Of a DNA stretch of 64,000 nt, positions 24,181-36,600 are shown piece by piece. Position numbers and translations under genes: made by a program. Under the pieces are notes generated by a model, which was not told the DNA's origin, made no database searches, and was given only the letters and a program-made list of their open reading frames with translations. The stretch lies in NCBI GenBank assembly GCA_963457665.1, contig OY735207.1, positions 59,218,613 to 59,282,612 on the forward strand. The letters run 5' to 3'. How positions within the stretch are numbered: the first letter of the stretch is position 1; every line of letters begins with the position of its first letter. The DNA is from Thysanoteuthis rhombus. Its lineage: Eukaryota > Mollusca > Cephalopoda > Oegopsida > Thysanoteuthidae.

Positions 24181-24640
24181 CATGCATATTATGGATGACT
24201 TCTCTGTTGAAATATTTTGCACTAAATATATTTGTCTTATCTGTAAATACTAAGTATTCAATAAAACATTTACCTGATATAAGACATTCTATTTACAAGT
24301 TCATCTTGAATGAAAACATAGTTCCATGTTTTCAGACATTGTTATTTGATGCCAATCCATGAATACGGATCCTCACTTGTAAGAGTATGCGTGTGTGTTT
24401 TGGGAACGAATCAGAACAAGTGAAGTGTCCCAAGGATATAGTTTCTCTTTCATGTGTATCAGCTTAGCATTATTTACACTCATGTAATTTAAACATTCCC
24501 GAATGTTACACGAGTATGGTTTCTTGCCAGTGTATATTCACATTTTATATGGCTACACATTTTTCAAGGATATAGTTGCTCTCCAGTGTTGGTTCATACA
24601 TGTGCATTCCTGAAGCAAAAACCTTGGAATATATATATTC
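24180..24640 (-). pseudogene. Relic of a C2H2 zinc-finger gene
   Basis: Read on the minus strand, TGKKPYSCNIREC appears near 24,500-24,535, a linker plus the first cysteine pair of a finger (C-x4-C). NTGEQLYP appears near 24,565-24,590 and KEKLYPWDTS near 24,430-24,460. The pieces are roughly one finger apart but need frame changes and stops between them, so it is a pseudogene. Its 3' flank (24,180-24,345) resembles 2,030-2,210. Confidence 0.6.
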
Positions 24641-24699
24641 ACAAATGTCACAAGAGTTGTTTTACTACATTGTGTTTGCATTCTGTTATTTTCTGTGTA

Positions 24700-25779
24700 T
24701 TTAGATCGTGGATTAAAATCATCAAAATAAATATGTTCATCTTAAAATTTTTTTGATGTGTCCTGAGGTAAACCTTCTCAAAGAAGCACAAACATACTTC
24801 ATTAAAGAAAAAGAAATTTCCAGTTAAATGAACAATACATTTTAGATAAGGTAGATGAAGAATTGAATGTATTAAAAAAATTAAAGAAAAATATGTTTTA
24901 TTATCTGCTATTCATTTTCATGGAAACTTTTCAAATATTAAATCTTTGAATTAGTAAAATATCTTTCAAGAAAAATTTGATGTGATCTTCTAATCTGTGC
25001 CATAACAAAATAACTTGAAAGTATTCTTCAAGAAGTCTGTTTAGACTATCAGTAAGGGAGGTGACAATTGATAAATCAAAGGTTGCTATTTTTCTTCTTT
25101 AATAGAATCACTAACAGAAAAATCATATCTTCTTCATGTCACAGGTCCATCACCCCTGGTTTAGGAGATTCTCAACTTGAGTTGAATTAGCTATTAGATA
25201 CCTCTCGAAAAAAAAAAAAAGAAAAAAAAAAGGTGGCTAGCAGGCATTGATGATGATCAATTTATATTCAATCTATCTAAAATGATTTAAATGTGACAGA
25301 TTCTTGCATATAGGTATAACGCAAGTGATAATATGCCTTTGCAACTCAGGGGAATTAAAATTCACATTAAAAAAGGTCACGATAGATAACCTGTAGACTG
25401 AACAAAACAGGTGAATGCAAACATTTTTGGTTACCTGATCTTTATTTTTTTTATTTCTTCGATTATATATATATATATATATGTATATATATAAAGGGAA
25501 AGTTTCATTTATATCTTATTCTTGCTTCCCACTTATACATTTTATTTTTTTTCCTGTGTTGTCGACCTAGGAAAGCTGTTGCATATATATTCGTCATCCT
25601 ATGGTCATCAGTTAGTAACATGCATTGAAATAGAGAATAGCAAGGCTTGAAGTCACTTTTTCCTCACTGAGCCTGTCTTAACACAACAGCTGCCTTACTG
25701 ATAACAACCATTCCACTGTAATAGTATTAGCAGTGATACTACTTTTTTTTTTTTCAATTCTTCAGATGAAGTCTGGTCA
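24700..25779. other. No gene seen; (AT)n near 25,464-25,493
   Basis: AT-rich DNA with A-runs and a simple dinucleotide tract. A copy of the short motif AAGGGAGGTGAC lies at 25,054. Confidence 0.4.
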
Positions 25780-25920
25780 ATTAATTTTTCAACCGGCAAT
25801 TTCTTTCATCTATTTTCAGTTGTGTTTTATCACAACTACCAAGCCATCATTCTATGGTCGACAGTAAGCAAAAAGCAACTGGAATTAAGATTAAAAGAAA
25901 TTGCCCGTTGAAAAATCAAT
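25780..25920. repeat. Foldback element, 24-bp arms
   Basis: 25,780-25,803 pairs with 25,897-25,920 with two mismatches in 24, and weaker pairing continues inward (TTTTCAGTTG against CAACTGGAATTAA). The whole forms a hairpin of about 140 nt, typical of a small non-autonomous transposon or a fold-back repeat. Confidence 0.7.
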
Positions 25921-25979
25921 AATGGACAATGATTCATCGAGAAATTTCACAAAAATATTACGGCTGAGAAAATTTCACC

Positions 25980-26135
25980 AGATTCATTACTGGATTATCT
26001 CCCCTTTGATCTGAAAGTATTGCAGTTGCTTTCACATAGAACCAAATGACAGCTGCTGTTAAGGACCAGACATGGTATGAAAATGTTTCATCAAGGTCAT
26101 TACTGAATTATCTCCCCTACAGCATCAAATGACAG
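25980..26135 (+). repeat. Tandem duplication, period 113 bp
   Basis: TCATTACTGGATTATCTCCC at 25,984 recurs as TCATTACTGAATTATCTCCC at 26,097, and CCAAATGACAGCTG at 26,042 recurs as TCAAATGACAGCAG at 26,124. Each unit includes one copy of the dispersed ATTATCTCCCCT motif. Confidence 0.65.
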
Positions 26136-26143
26136 CAGTGGAA

Positions 26144-27015
26144 ATCATCATCATCAGTCTTTTAGCGTCCGTCGTTGGACATAGACCTTCCCTAGGATTT
26201 GCCACACTTCTCTATCATGGGCGTCACGGAGCCAGTACTTCCTGAACTTGTCTAGCTCGTCTCTTCATCTAACATTTTGCCGGCCTCGGTTGCGCATGTG
26301 GTCTCGGGGAATCCATGTTGTGAGTCGTGATGTCCATCGATTGTCTGCCATTCTTGTAACATGGCCAGCCCACCGCCATTTGAGATTTTTTATGTATTCT
26401 ATGATGTCTCTAACTCTTGTCTTTTCCCGGTTGTACTGTGCTGTTTTGTGGTCTCTCCATGTGAGGCCCAGCATTATTCTTTCATGTGCACGTTGCATGG
26501 TTCTCAGCTTACGGGTCTGTCTCTTGGTTAGGTTCCATGTTTCAGCTCCATAAGTGACTATTGGGAGGATGCATTGGTTATACACCCTTCTCTTTAGGAT
26601 TAATGGGATCTTCTTATTTTTGAAGATTGAGCTAGCTCTGCCAAAGGCTTGCCATCCTAGTGTGATTCTTCGCTTGATTTCTTCTTCTTTTGAGGGTGTC
26701 ATGGAGATTCGTTGCCATAGGTAGATGTAGTGGTCTACTTTCTCGAGTTCTGTGTCCTCGATTTCGATCTTAGTGTTTTTATCTCCAATGTGATTGTTGC
26801 ACATGATCTTCATCTTGCTGAAGTTCATGTGTAGCCTGACTTTCTTGCTCTCTTCATTTAGTTCATCTATCATTAGTTGGAGGTCATATAGGTTCTCTGC
26901 GAAAACGGCTATGTCGTCTGCGAATCTGAGGTTGCTCAGATACTCACCATCTATTTCAATTCCTTTACTCTCCCAGTCTTTTCCACAGCCTGCAGTGAAA
27001 ATATTCCAAGTTTAT
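26144..27015 (-). mobile_element. RTE-like non-LTR retrotransposon, 3' fragment with RT motif (copy 3)
   Basis: The longest and best kept copy. On the minus strand an open frame of about 245 codons runs from near 27,000 to a TGA at 26,265. It holds the reverse transcriptase catalytic box (NLRFADDIAVFAEN, near 26,925) and, further on, LTKRQTRKLRTMQRAHERIMLG and KWRWAGHVTRMADNRW, the thumb and C-terminal region of RTE-type elements. The TGA replaces a tryptophan codon; the frame would otherwise run on to the conserved terminus beside a short (ATC)n at 26,144-26,156. The 5' end, with the endonuclease and most of the palm and fingers, is missing. It is inactive by truncation. Database entries of this family are often labelled craniofacial development protein 2-like. 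Confidence 0.8.
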
Positions 27016-29000
27016 TACTAAACTGAAAGTGAAAGTGAAGGTGGCCTAAGTGGTTCAAGGCTCAGAGAACGGGATCGACCAGCAGAGTTCTATGACAATA
27101 AGAATGACTAGGCAATTAACAAGTAAAGTCTACATATTGAAAATAGTTGGGATCAGTTGGTATAACAGGGACTGAATTAATTCTGTCAAGTGTAAATTCA
27201 GTTTTCCTGTCTGAAAATCTTTGACTTTCCTTGAGTGTTAATCCATTAACTGCAGACGACGGAAATATCCATGTCACACAATGGTCCATTCTACATGAAT
27301 TTTGACAAATTTTCTGCTTGTTCCTATTTTTGTAGCGTGCAGAGGACGGGTCCATTGTTTACAAAGAACAACTGTTCAGCTTATTTTTCTCCACCCTGTA
27401 TAATCAAAGACACTACCAGGTTTAGAACCCAGCAACTGAGCTGCTCCTGCTGCAGTCAAGATGACTTTCCATCAGAATCATAAGACAATGAAGTCAACTC
27501 GTAGAATGTGTGCATAAATGGAGCCTTGAAATGAACAAAGAATTCTCCATTTAACAAAATATCCTCTTCATTTCTAAACAAATGTTCAACATTTCACTTA
27601 CTCACTTAATTGATGTTCAAGTACTGCAAACAAATAAAATAAAGCAACCTCATTTCGAAACAAATCTTCAACATTCCACTCTACCACTCAGTTGAAAACG
27701 GCGCACAAATAAAAACAAATCGATATTCTCATTAATAATTTTTTCTTTCAAGGGGAGATAATCTGATACAATTTGAAGCTAACAGGAGTTATCTTCATGT
27801 ATGCACGCGTTCCAAGGACCTAGTTTCTAACCATGGCTTTCCGAATATTTCTCTCCATAGTTAAAAATCAGAAATAGTTGATTGTGAATTTTATTCAGAC
27901 AAGTGAATTCTTCCTTCGTGTTCTGGATACGATTACAACAAGAACATGAAGGAGTTAAAACAATTGTGAATGTTAATGACTATTCTCATGGTTACAGACA
28001 AGAGAATTACTGGTACACCTTGATTAGCAAATTCATTCCAAGATTTTCTGTTCTGTTCAAGGTCTCATCAATTTTTTCTTTGTAGCTTATACTTGGTTAT
28101 TTAATCATACTTAATCAAGACCAGCACAATTCAAGACATTGCAGTAATTGATATTTACTCAGACTTACCTTCTTACACTTCAAGATCTAAGATCAATCTT
28201 TCCTGCCTGTAATCCATTGACACAGCCGTGCCTGGCAGGTTTCTCTCCCTTGTTCACTAGATCCAGTCTTCATTGAATAGCACATCTAGAGCCAAAGGTC
28301 AAATATTTCACTATTTTGTAAGACAGCCTCTTATTTGTGCTCATAGCATGTTTACATGACCCAACCTTGATGGTTTCCAGTTTCCTGTGTTCGTTCTTAT
28401 TCTGCCATGCCTGTTCTTATATTCCTTTCAAGCCAATTTGTTGCATTCACTCATGATGGTATTTAGTCTCATCTTTTTTTAAAATCTTATTTGTAGCTGT
28501 TGTTGTGTTTGGTCTATTTTTCTTCAACATATCATCATAAATTACCATAGAAGTAGTAATGGTAGTAGTAGCAATAAACATTTTCTATTCTTCCCTTAAA
28601 ATCAGAATTAATTGATATTTACTAAAGTTTAGTTAAGCAGAAGCCGAGAACAAAAAGAAAAAGTTGGAAAGCTTTTTTTTAAAGTTTGAACTCAAGTATC
28701 AACTTCTATTATCTAGAAGAAAAGCTGAAAGTCTTGGCATTAATTAGTTCATGGAGGATAACAGACATCATGCAACTTCCAGTAAATGTCAGGGGGTTCC
28801 ACAATACTTGCTTACTTACTAATTAATAACTTGAAGAACTAATAAACTTCTGGATTGAATGACTAAGGCTTCACCTTCGATTTGTAGACAATACGAGATA
28901 TTTTGTATCAAAAGCCAAAATGAAGTTTCAAATTATTTTGGGAATTATGTTTACTTGTATCAACAAACTAAAAGACTATGTATAATGATCCCATTTTTTT
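27016..29000. other. No gene seen; repeat R5 copy near 27,270-27,400
   Basis: ATGGTCCATTCTACATGAATTTTG followed by GGTCCATTGTTTACAAAGAACAACTGTTCAGCTT resembles 42,348-42,450 in the CFDP1 intron (GTGGACCATTCAACACAG, then GATCCATTGTTTATGAAGAAAAACTTTTCAG). A minus-oriented R4-like phrase lies near 27,950. Confidence 0.4.
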
Positions 29001-29007
29001 TTTTCAG

Positions 29008-29139
29008 AAAATTCTATTTTTGAAACCAAGTGGTGAGACTATGGGATTCTTCACTGGAATACGTGGTGCTATCAAAGATGTAAATAATTCAAGGTTTGTT
29101 ACGTCACCACAAATACACAAGACCCTAGATATTGAGTAA
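29008..29139 (+). CDS. Weak candidate terminal exon, product unknown
   Basis: A strong acceptor (CCATTTTTTTTTTTCAG) ending at 29,007 is followed by 43 codons and a TAA at 29,137. The translation (FLKPSGETMGFFTGIRGAI, then DVNNSRFVTSPQ) is less skewed than typical open frames here. I see no partner exon, so it may be chance or an orphan piece of a retrocopy. Confidence 0.2.
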   Translation, partial: KILFLKPSGETMGFFTGIRGAIKDVNNSRFVTSPQIHKTLDIE

Positions 29140-32100
29140 ATATGTGCGTTATTATGTATGCTTGTACATACAATTCGTAATCTTTTATGCTCAGAAAACT
29201 CTTCTCGTAGATAACCAAGCTGCATTTACCACCCATATTGCTCAGCTAGAACAACTTACAATATAAACTTTCTCCTAATGAAAGTCTATCTGGGTGCTAC
29301 TTTTTATACAACTCGTGTCTACAATCTCATATGAACTCAGAGTAAATCCATAGCTGAAAATACCATTACAAAGTGTAAGCAACTTAATTGACAAGTTGAA
29401 CTTTCTTTTAAATGATATGATACATTTTTTTTTTTTTTACTGCAATCATGGGAACTTGTGTACTGAGGTTCCTCAGGAAAGAAGGCTTTCAATAAATGCA
29501 TATATTATTATTGTTGGTAGTAGTAGTTAAAGTTAGAAGACTAATGGTCTAAAGCAGGTCATATGGAAAGAATGAAAACACAAAGCCAAAATGATAACAA
29601 GAAAATGTATTGAATATCAACTAAGATTGTACAGAAAAAAGATGCTTCAGATGAAAATATGAGTTCAGAATTAAGAAAAAGACATGAATGAATAGGGTGG
29701 ACTGAGACATTTTTTTCTCCACTTTACAATAAACAAGTATTACAAAGTTCTTTATAAAAATTGTAAGGTATTTTTCCATGCAATTTTAGGTTTTAAAAAA
29801 GACAATTGTTTTAACCAACTAGAAGACTTGCCCAAAGTCTAGCAGGCCACTATCAGGCAACATCAAAGCAACCGGTCAGAAAATGAAATCAGAAGTTTGA
29901 AGTGAACATGGTCCTAAGAACTTCCCATTGTTATAAATAGCTACGTCTTGTATGTGAAAAAGAAAGTTACCTCCCTTAGTAAGTCATTTTGGATAGATTT
30001 GTTGGTCTGTTGGAAAATTGAGCAAATCGTCATAATCATACTCACCCAAATAACCTCAAAAGAATGCTTTGGAATAGCAGGTAAACACCAATACCTATAT
30101 CAGCCTTATTCATAAAGGTGAGGGCAACATTATGGCAGCTTCGGAAAATAATCTCATCTCCCAAGTATGGCAAACTTATGCAAGTAAATGGATGGACTGA
30201 CTAAATCGACAATTGAGTGGATTCTAAGAAGGCCAGAGTTTAAAAGAATTAGTAATCCAGTGGCTGATTTATATTGAGAGAAGAAAATGGGTTTGTCTTG
30301 CATGAATTTCTCTAATGAAAAGTTACCTCCCTTGGCGAGTCAGTTGCATTAATTCCCATTTGCTCTGAGGCAGTAATTTCTGATTTTATAAGCGAGTAAT
30401 ATAAAACAATTCTAATAATAAAGTATTTGTACTTAGGGTTAAGTCTTCTTTTCCTGGTCATGCACACAGATTTCTTCTACTTGGAATTAAACACTGGTTT
30501 GGATGCACACCTTTCTTGTCACTGAGAGAGACTGATCAATATTTCCAACTATGTGTGGTCAGGTTCCTATTTGACTAAGAGGGATAGAATTAATGGTAAA
30601 TTCTACAGCAATGTCTGAAACGGGGGGGGGCTCACTTCAAAGATACAACATACAGTTTTGCCATATCTGGTGGGGATATGGCCATCAAACAATGACCTTG
30701 TGTCACATTTGGTTGAGGGGAAAGAGGGTCAAAGATCTTCCCGAAAAGATTAGCCCAGTATGTCACCTATTCTCTGCTGTGCTATCAAAATTTTTTTTTT
30801 ACCACTATCATAAAATGAAACTGATATTTTCCTATACAATATTTTAGGTTTCCTTTTAGAGAAACAAAAATCCTTGACAGGCAAGAATACTACCACTGTA
30901 CCAAGAACACAGGAAAGCAGTTTAGAGTAGCTTCCATCACTATCATTGCATCAACACTATTTCTTACAACCATAAACCATGATATACAAGTCAACCCCTA
31001 CCTCCCACTATTTTATGGTCAAAATTCAAATTAAGATCAACATACAAGTAGACACCCTACTTCCCACAGCTCGCAAAACTCATGTCCAGTGAACTTATTT
31101 AACTGAGTTTATACTAAAATGTAGAAAATTCAATATAATTGAACACTACACCATTCCTTTTCTTCTTACACAGATATGCTATCAGTCATCTTGGAAATTA
31201 CACTAAAATCACACTTCCAGTAAACACGATCAATCAAAAATCAACTAATTATCAAATGATTTAAACAGTGTGTCCTAATGATACCATACAAAGTTATTTC
31301 CATTGCTTTCTATATACATGAAGAATACAAAAAAGGTACCAGCAAATTCTTCACAGGCTATTCACTTGTTCACCATCGTATGGTAATATTTATATTGCCT
31401 ATAACTTGACCCCTGGTTTGGGAGGGACTCTTTTCAAGTGTTGACTTGTACTTCAACCCCCCCCCCCAGTAAATTAAAAGAAGACTGGAACCTTTTTAGA
31501 TACTGCTTTTGGATATACAAGTTAGAAATGTAGGAAAAAAAGCAAAATAATAGTTCTGCTTCCTTGATTTTGCATTATCAGAGAACAATACAAAAATCAT
31601 AGCCAAAATGAAAATTGACCCTCTATTTTCAATGCTCATAGATTTATTTGCAGACAACTGAACTCCTTGTTCAAACAAATCTTCTCTCCAATAATAGCAG
31701 AAATCCTGGCCAAACAAGGAGAGGAAATAAAAGCAACTGAATCCTATAATATACACATTGGATATCTATTGGAGAAAGGAATCTTCTCTTAACCATTATT
31801 AAATTGAAATAGTACACCTGAAGAAGGCTGTAAAATAGATTGGCTGAAACCTGTTGTTAACAAGGAGTTCAACCAACAGAAAAGCTATGAATGTTATTGA
31901 CCCTTCTCAAAACTATAGACAGTAAATTCAATGTTTTTTCTGAATATTAAAAGACTAATAAGTGGAGGGCTGGGGAAATGTTAACGTACTAGTTTTATCC
32001 TCAACAAAATATCAAGATGATGATCTGCGTTTTCATCAGGAAAAATCCTATCTCAATCAGGTTAAGAAAAATATCCCCTTTTCTGCCCAATTAACAGATT

Positions 32101-32930
32101 AAGATTTGTTCAAAGTTTTGAGATAACTCACTTTCATGACTTTCAGATTGACATCCTGTCACGATTTATTTAGACTGGTATCCTCAAAGCATTGTTTTTA
32201 CCATATTGTTGCCCGATGAAGAATTACAGGCCCAATATAAAATTCAACATTGTATGGATGTCTGTACTCAAGAGTGAATATAAATAGATAAATCTAAAAA
32301 AAAAAACAACAAAAAAAAAAAACCACACACACAATCAGGGTTTCCCAGAGTTTAGAAATGACATGATCAGTTTTTTTGTGTGCAAAATGAGAGAATCAGT
32401 ACTCCACTGGGTAAATGCAGCTGGATTTCTACTTCAGGCTGTCTACTTTACTGACCGAATGTACGAGTCTTCAATGCCTGGATATAAAGCCATCTTTAGA
32501 AAAGAAGGCCCCCAACTGGATGAGATATACCATTAAAGAGGGCAGAAGAATACAGCAGCCAAAATATTGTGATAAAGTCAATGAAATTGAGGATACTAGT
32601 CTAAATAACTCATCAAATGATTACTGATTGAGATCATAACTTCAACTTTTGCCAGAGTATAGAGCAAGAAAGACGGAGAGGGGAAAAAAAAAATAAAATA
32701 AAATAACGAATAAAAATCAGTGATTACCCAATGTCTTGAATAGAGGAGCCCAAATATTCTAAACGTAAAAAAATACCTTTCTTACATTGAAGCATGGTTG
32801 CCTGATTTGTCCAGAAAGGGATATAATCCGAGCTTTACTTAAAAAAAAACTTACCCAACACGGGCATTAGAATAGCAATGAATACAGAAATCTGAGACAA
32901 AACCACCATCAAGCCAAGGTTACCAATTTT
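29140..32930. other. No gene seen; repeat R4 copy at 31,810-31,921
   Basis: The phrase GAAGAAGGCTG, GATTGGCTGAAAC, then TCTCAAAACTATAGACAG recurs diverged at 41,715-41,834. Two copies of AGTTACCTCCCTT lie at 29,965 and 30,321. Homopolymer runs of G and C occur at 30,622 and 31,459. No coding-like frame is recognised. Confidence 0.4.
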
Positions 32931-32934
32931 GATG

Positions 32935-33040
32935 TTTTTGTTTTGAATTAGTGAGTCCAATGTTTTTTTTTGTCAGGTGTTTTTTTTTTTTTGTTTTTTC
33001 ATGTTTTAGAATCTAGTGTTGCCAATTGAGATGGTATCAG
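32935..33040 (-). repeat. Dispersed satellite-like monomers
   Basis: GAATTAGTGAGTCCAATG followed by CAGGTGTTTTTT and a long T-run, then GAATCTAGTGTTGCCAATT, are the reverse complement of degenerate monomers of the 4.7-11.3 kb satellite (ACACCTAAATTTGCAATACTGGACTC). They lie about 0.55 kb beyond the CFDP1 stop codon. Confidence 0.55.
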
Positions 33041-33593
33041 AGTGACTTCCAAAATGGGGGGGGATCACCTCACATCACAAATTGGTAACCCTGACCAAGA
33101 CTGGAAGAAGGAAGGGGATAAAATCCAGTTATTTTTTAACACAATCCAAAGCTATGACCATGAAAGACTACGACTGAAAACTAAATTCCCAAAAAACAAA
33201 TAATAGCCATATAAAACCAGACTTCAGAAACACTCTTCTACAGGATGAAAACTAAGATTTCTCACAGAGCATATTAACCTGAACGGAATAAAATGAAGAA
33301 AAAAAAAAAAAAAAAGAAAAGAAAATTACACTCCCCAGTCAGAAGTTTTTTTTCCTTGAATTATTTTAAACATTTAATCTGCAGAGAATGAATAAACATT
33401 GGACAGTTCACGTGCACTGCGATGGCCATATTTATATATGTACAGAATTAGGCATGGACGCGTATGTATGTTTGTAAGCATTTTTTTTAAAAAACTCATG
33501 TACACATACAAAATACAGTACCATGCAGACAAGGGTAGGGAAGAGGAGAAAAAAATGACCATGAAGATGAAAAGAAGGGCCAGAGATGGTCGG

Positions 33594-33684
33594 TCACCTC
33601 TTGCTGCTTGATTGTCTCAAAGACTTTTCTATTTGGAATTGCCGCTGGTCAGTACGGTCAAGAAATGCCATTCGCTCCAGATAA
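33594..33684 (-). CDS. CFDP1: CFDP1 exon 8 and stop
   Basis: The terminal exon follows CTGCTTTTCAG and encodes YLERMAFLDRTDQRQFQIEK, then a short tail, with TGA at 33,594-33,596. An ATTAAA-like polyadenylation signal on the minus strand lies at 33,374-33,379. Confidence 0.95.
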
Positions 33685-36600
33685 CTGAAAAGCAGAGAGG
33701 AGAGAGAGAAAAAAAAAAAAAAAAATAATGAATAAATGAAATTACAATATTTCTTTGAAACAAAAAGGTTTTGACAAATATTCCCTTTAATTTTTGTTTA
33801 CGTGCACAATAATCTTATGGAAATAGTGAATTTTCCGTTTCAAAGTAGCCACCGCCCCAGCCGTATAGCAGCAGGCACTCATGGTGTATTCAAAGTCAAA
33901 GAAGCAGACAACAATAACACTAACCCTGCAGCTACGGTGGCGGCCACTTTGAAACAGGAAAGGTAACAATAGCCATCTTATGTAACAAATTTTTTTCAGT
34001 GACTAAAGTGTGCATGTGTGCACTTTTGGATCAGTCATTGTGAATCAATAGTTTTTCAATAAAAACTCATTAAGCCACCTAGAGAATTTGGAATCTTTAG
34101 TGCATCCATTAATTTCCTTTGTACACTGGTTGCACAGATCAGAGGGAACAATGGTTTTGACAATGTAAATTTGTTAACTGATTAGAGGTTTTAACAATTG
34201 AAGGTTGAATGTAAGGACTTTTCGATCCACTGTTAAAAAATTAGGGTCATTCATAAGATTTCATTACAAATAGACTAACGAGATTGTATAAGGATTTCTT
34301 CAATAAAAAAGGTTACTTACGACTGCTTGCTTCGATTGTGCTGTGTCAATTCAGACTCAATACCTTCAGATTGTTTAAAGGTATCCCAATCTAATTTAGA
34401 TTTATCCTGCAAAAAAAAAAGAAAAAAAAAAAACAACTTCAATAAAATATGATTTAAGGTCAATTTAGGATTACTTATATTTGCAGTTCTTATTCATAAA
34501 ATTCCTGGGGGGTGGGGGTCTGGCGGACCCTCGCTTTCATGAGATTACTTATTTCCTCATTTCAGCTCCCTTGTCTTTTCGATTTGCTTGAAAATATGAA
34601 TTATGATAGCATGTCATATAAAAATTTTCAGAAAAATTCTTGTCACAGAAATTATTTCTTGTTAATTTGAGTTTTTTTCCACTTGATTAATAACTCCAAA
34701 ATTTAAAATTATATCTTTTCAATACTAAGTTTGTTTTATTATAATAAGGGGGACATCAAATCTTTTGAGCTGTCATGGAGCAAAAAACGTTGAGAATCAG
34801 ATTTAAACATATGAGAGAAAAAAACTGAACTGATAACAGTTCCCCATTTTCAAATTGTCTAGCTTGTCCTATACACACATAAAAAGCAGGGAAGAAGACC
34901 AGAAGTGTAAATGCTCATTGTTCTCTCTCTCCTTATATATATATATATATATATATATGTTATGAGGTGAAGAAAATATCTTGCTCACTACTCATCAGAT
35001 TATGGAAATGGTTAAGCCAAATATATTATGGTTAAAATAATTGGGGAATAGTCGAAGACCTTGAAAATAGTAGTTGGCAGAAAGCAATAGGTATAATATT
35101 TTCAGTTATTACACTCTACAGATCCAAGCATATATTCTCTTGTGTGGAAACAAGAAAAATTCAATAGAAAATTAAGATGTTCCTTGTCCATTGTATAGTT
35201 ACTTTTTTGCGGGTTCAGTTATTTATGAATGAAGAGTGCTCAACAGCATATGATAATAGGTGTACAATCAAGTTTCATGCCATTGCATAGGTCAGACAAT
35301 TGTACTGGCATCAAACTTAAAGTCCCCTCAAAGCACGGAATTATACATACATACATATATATATATACATATATATAAAACATGTCTGGTAACTTGCCCC
35401 TGTAGTTAACAACGTGTCCTTTCGATCGATTCATTCTTTTTTAAATATAAGGAGAACTTTGATCATGTTGATACATTTTATAGCAAGCTGTCACGGTCTG
35501 TGATGGTTCATCTATCACCCAGGCCTCCAGTAAGCCTCCCCTAAAAGATGTAGATGCGTAAATACATCCATATCTCATTCAGACTTTACTATAATGTCCC
35601 TTTTATACTGGAACAATAAGGCCTTCAATCTTTCAACTTTCTTGATAGAGTATACAAATTTTAAATGGTGTGAAATAGATAGAGAAATTGATGCAGACCC
35701 AACTATCCATTCAGTAAATATTACTTACCAAGGTGCTGATTTTTGGTTTCTTGCCAAGTTTATTGAGAAGACTACCGAGGCCACCACTAGCTCCTCCACC
35801 AGGGCGCTTATTTCTGAAATAAACAAGCGTGAAATCAATAAGAAATGATTCTTATGCACTAAGACATCCCTGGAAGTCTGAAGATGATTGCAGAAGTGTT
35901 CCACCAAGAATGTCTACAAAATTGACCTTGGAAATAAATAGAAACTGACCATGAAAAAAAGAAATGAAATTTATAGTATAGCGGTATTAGAAATGTATAA
36001 GTGCACATAAAATCATCACAGATATTCCCCAGTCCTCAGGTAATGACTGGGTTTTGTTTCAAGGACCAGGTTGCAAAACTAAGAGTTCAAAAGAATCTTC
36101 ACTTGTTTTTCCATTTTTTTTTTGCTTATAAAAAGACAAGAGTCCATATTTGGCCTTTTTAATCTCTGCAACTGACATCTTATATTTCCATGAAGAAACA
36201 TTTTGATCACGTTTCTATTTTTCTCCATCTTTTACAACTCAATTTGTTTCAGATTGTTCCTAATGGGGCATGAGAATCAAACCTCAGACTTTTCAACCTC
36301 TAACATTGTCTTATCTTTTCCGGGAGAGGAAATGTTTTTGCTTTCATTAAATTTAAAAATTCAGAGTAAATACCATAAAAGATTCAATAAAGAAGAATTT
36401 CTTGATATATAGTTAAATAAAATGTTGGATTGACTCGAGCAAAATGATTTTTTTAATACTAAAAATTTCAAGAAATTGATAAAATTTTCGATATTCTGTA
36501 AACCTCCACCTATATATACAGAATACATTGAAAATTTTCATTATTTTATAAACATAAAAACAATCATGTTTCTCTTCTCTGAAATATTAATGAGCAAGGC

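Noticed and set aside
26248..26553. Plus-strand 101-codon frame over the RTE-like copy
   Set aside because: It is antisense to the reverse transcriptase C-terminal region, and the same shadow appears at 5,046-5,339.
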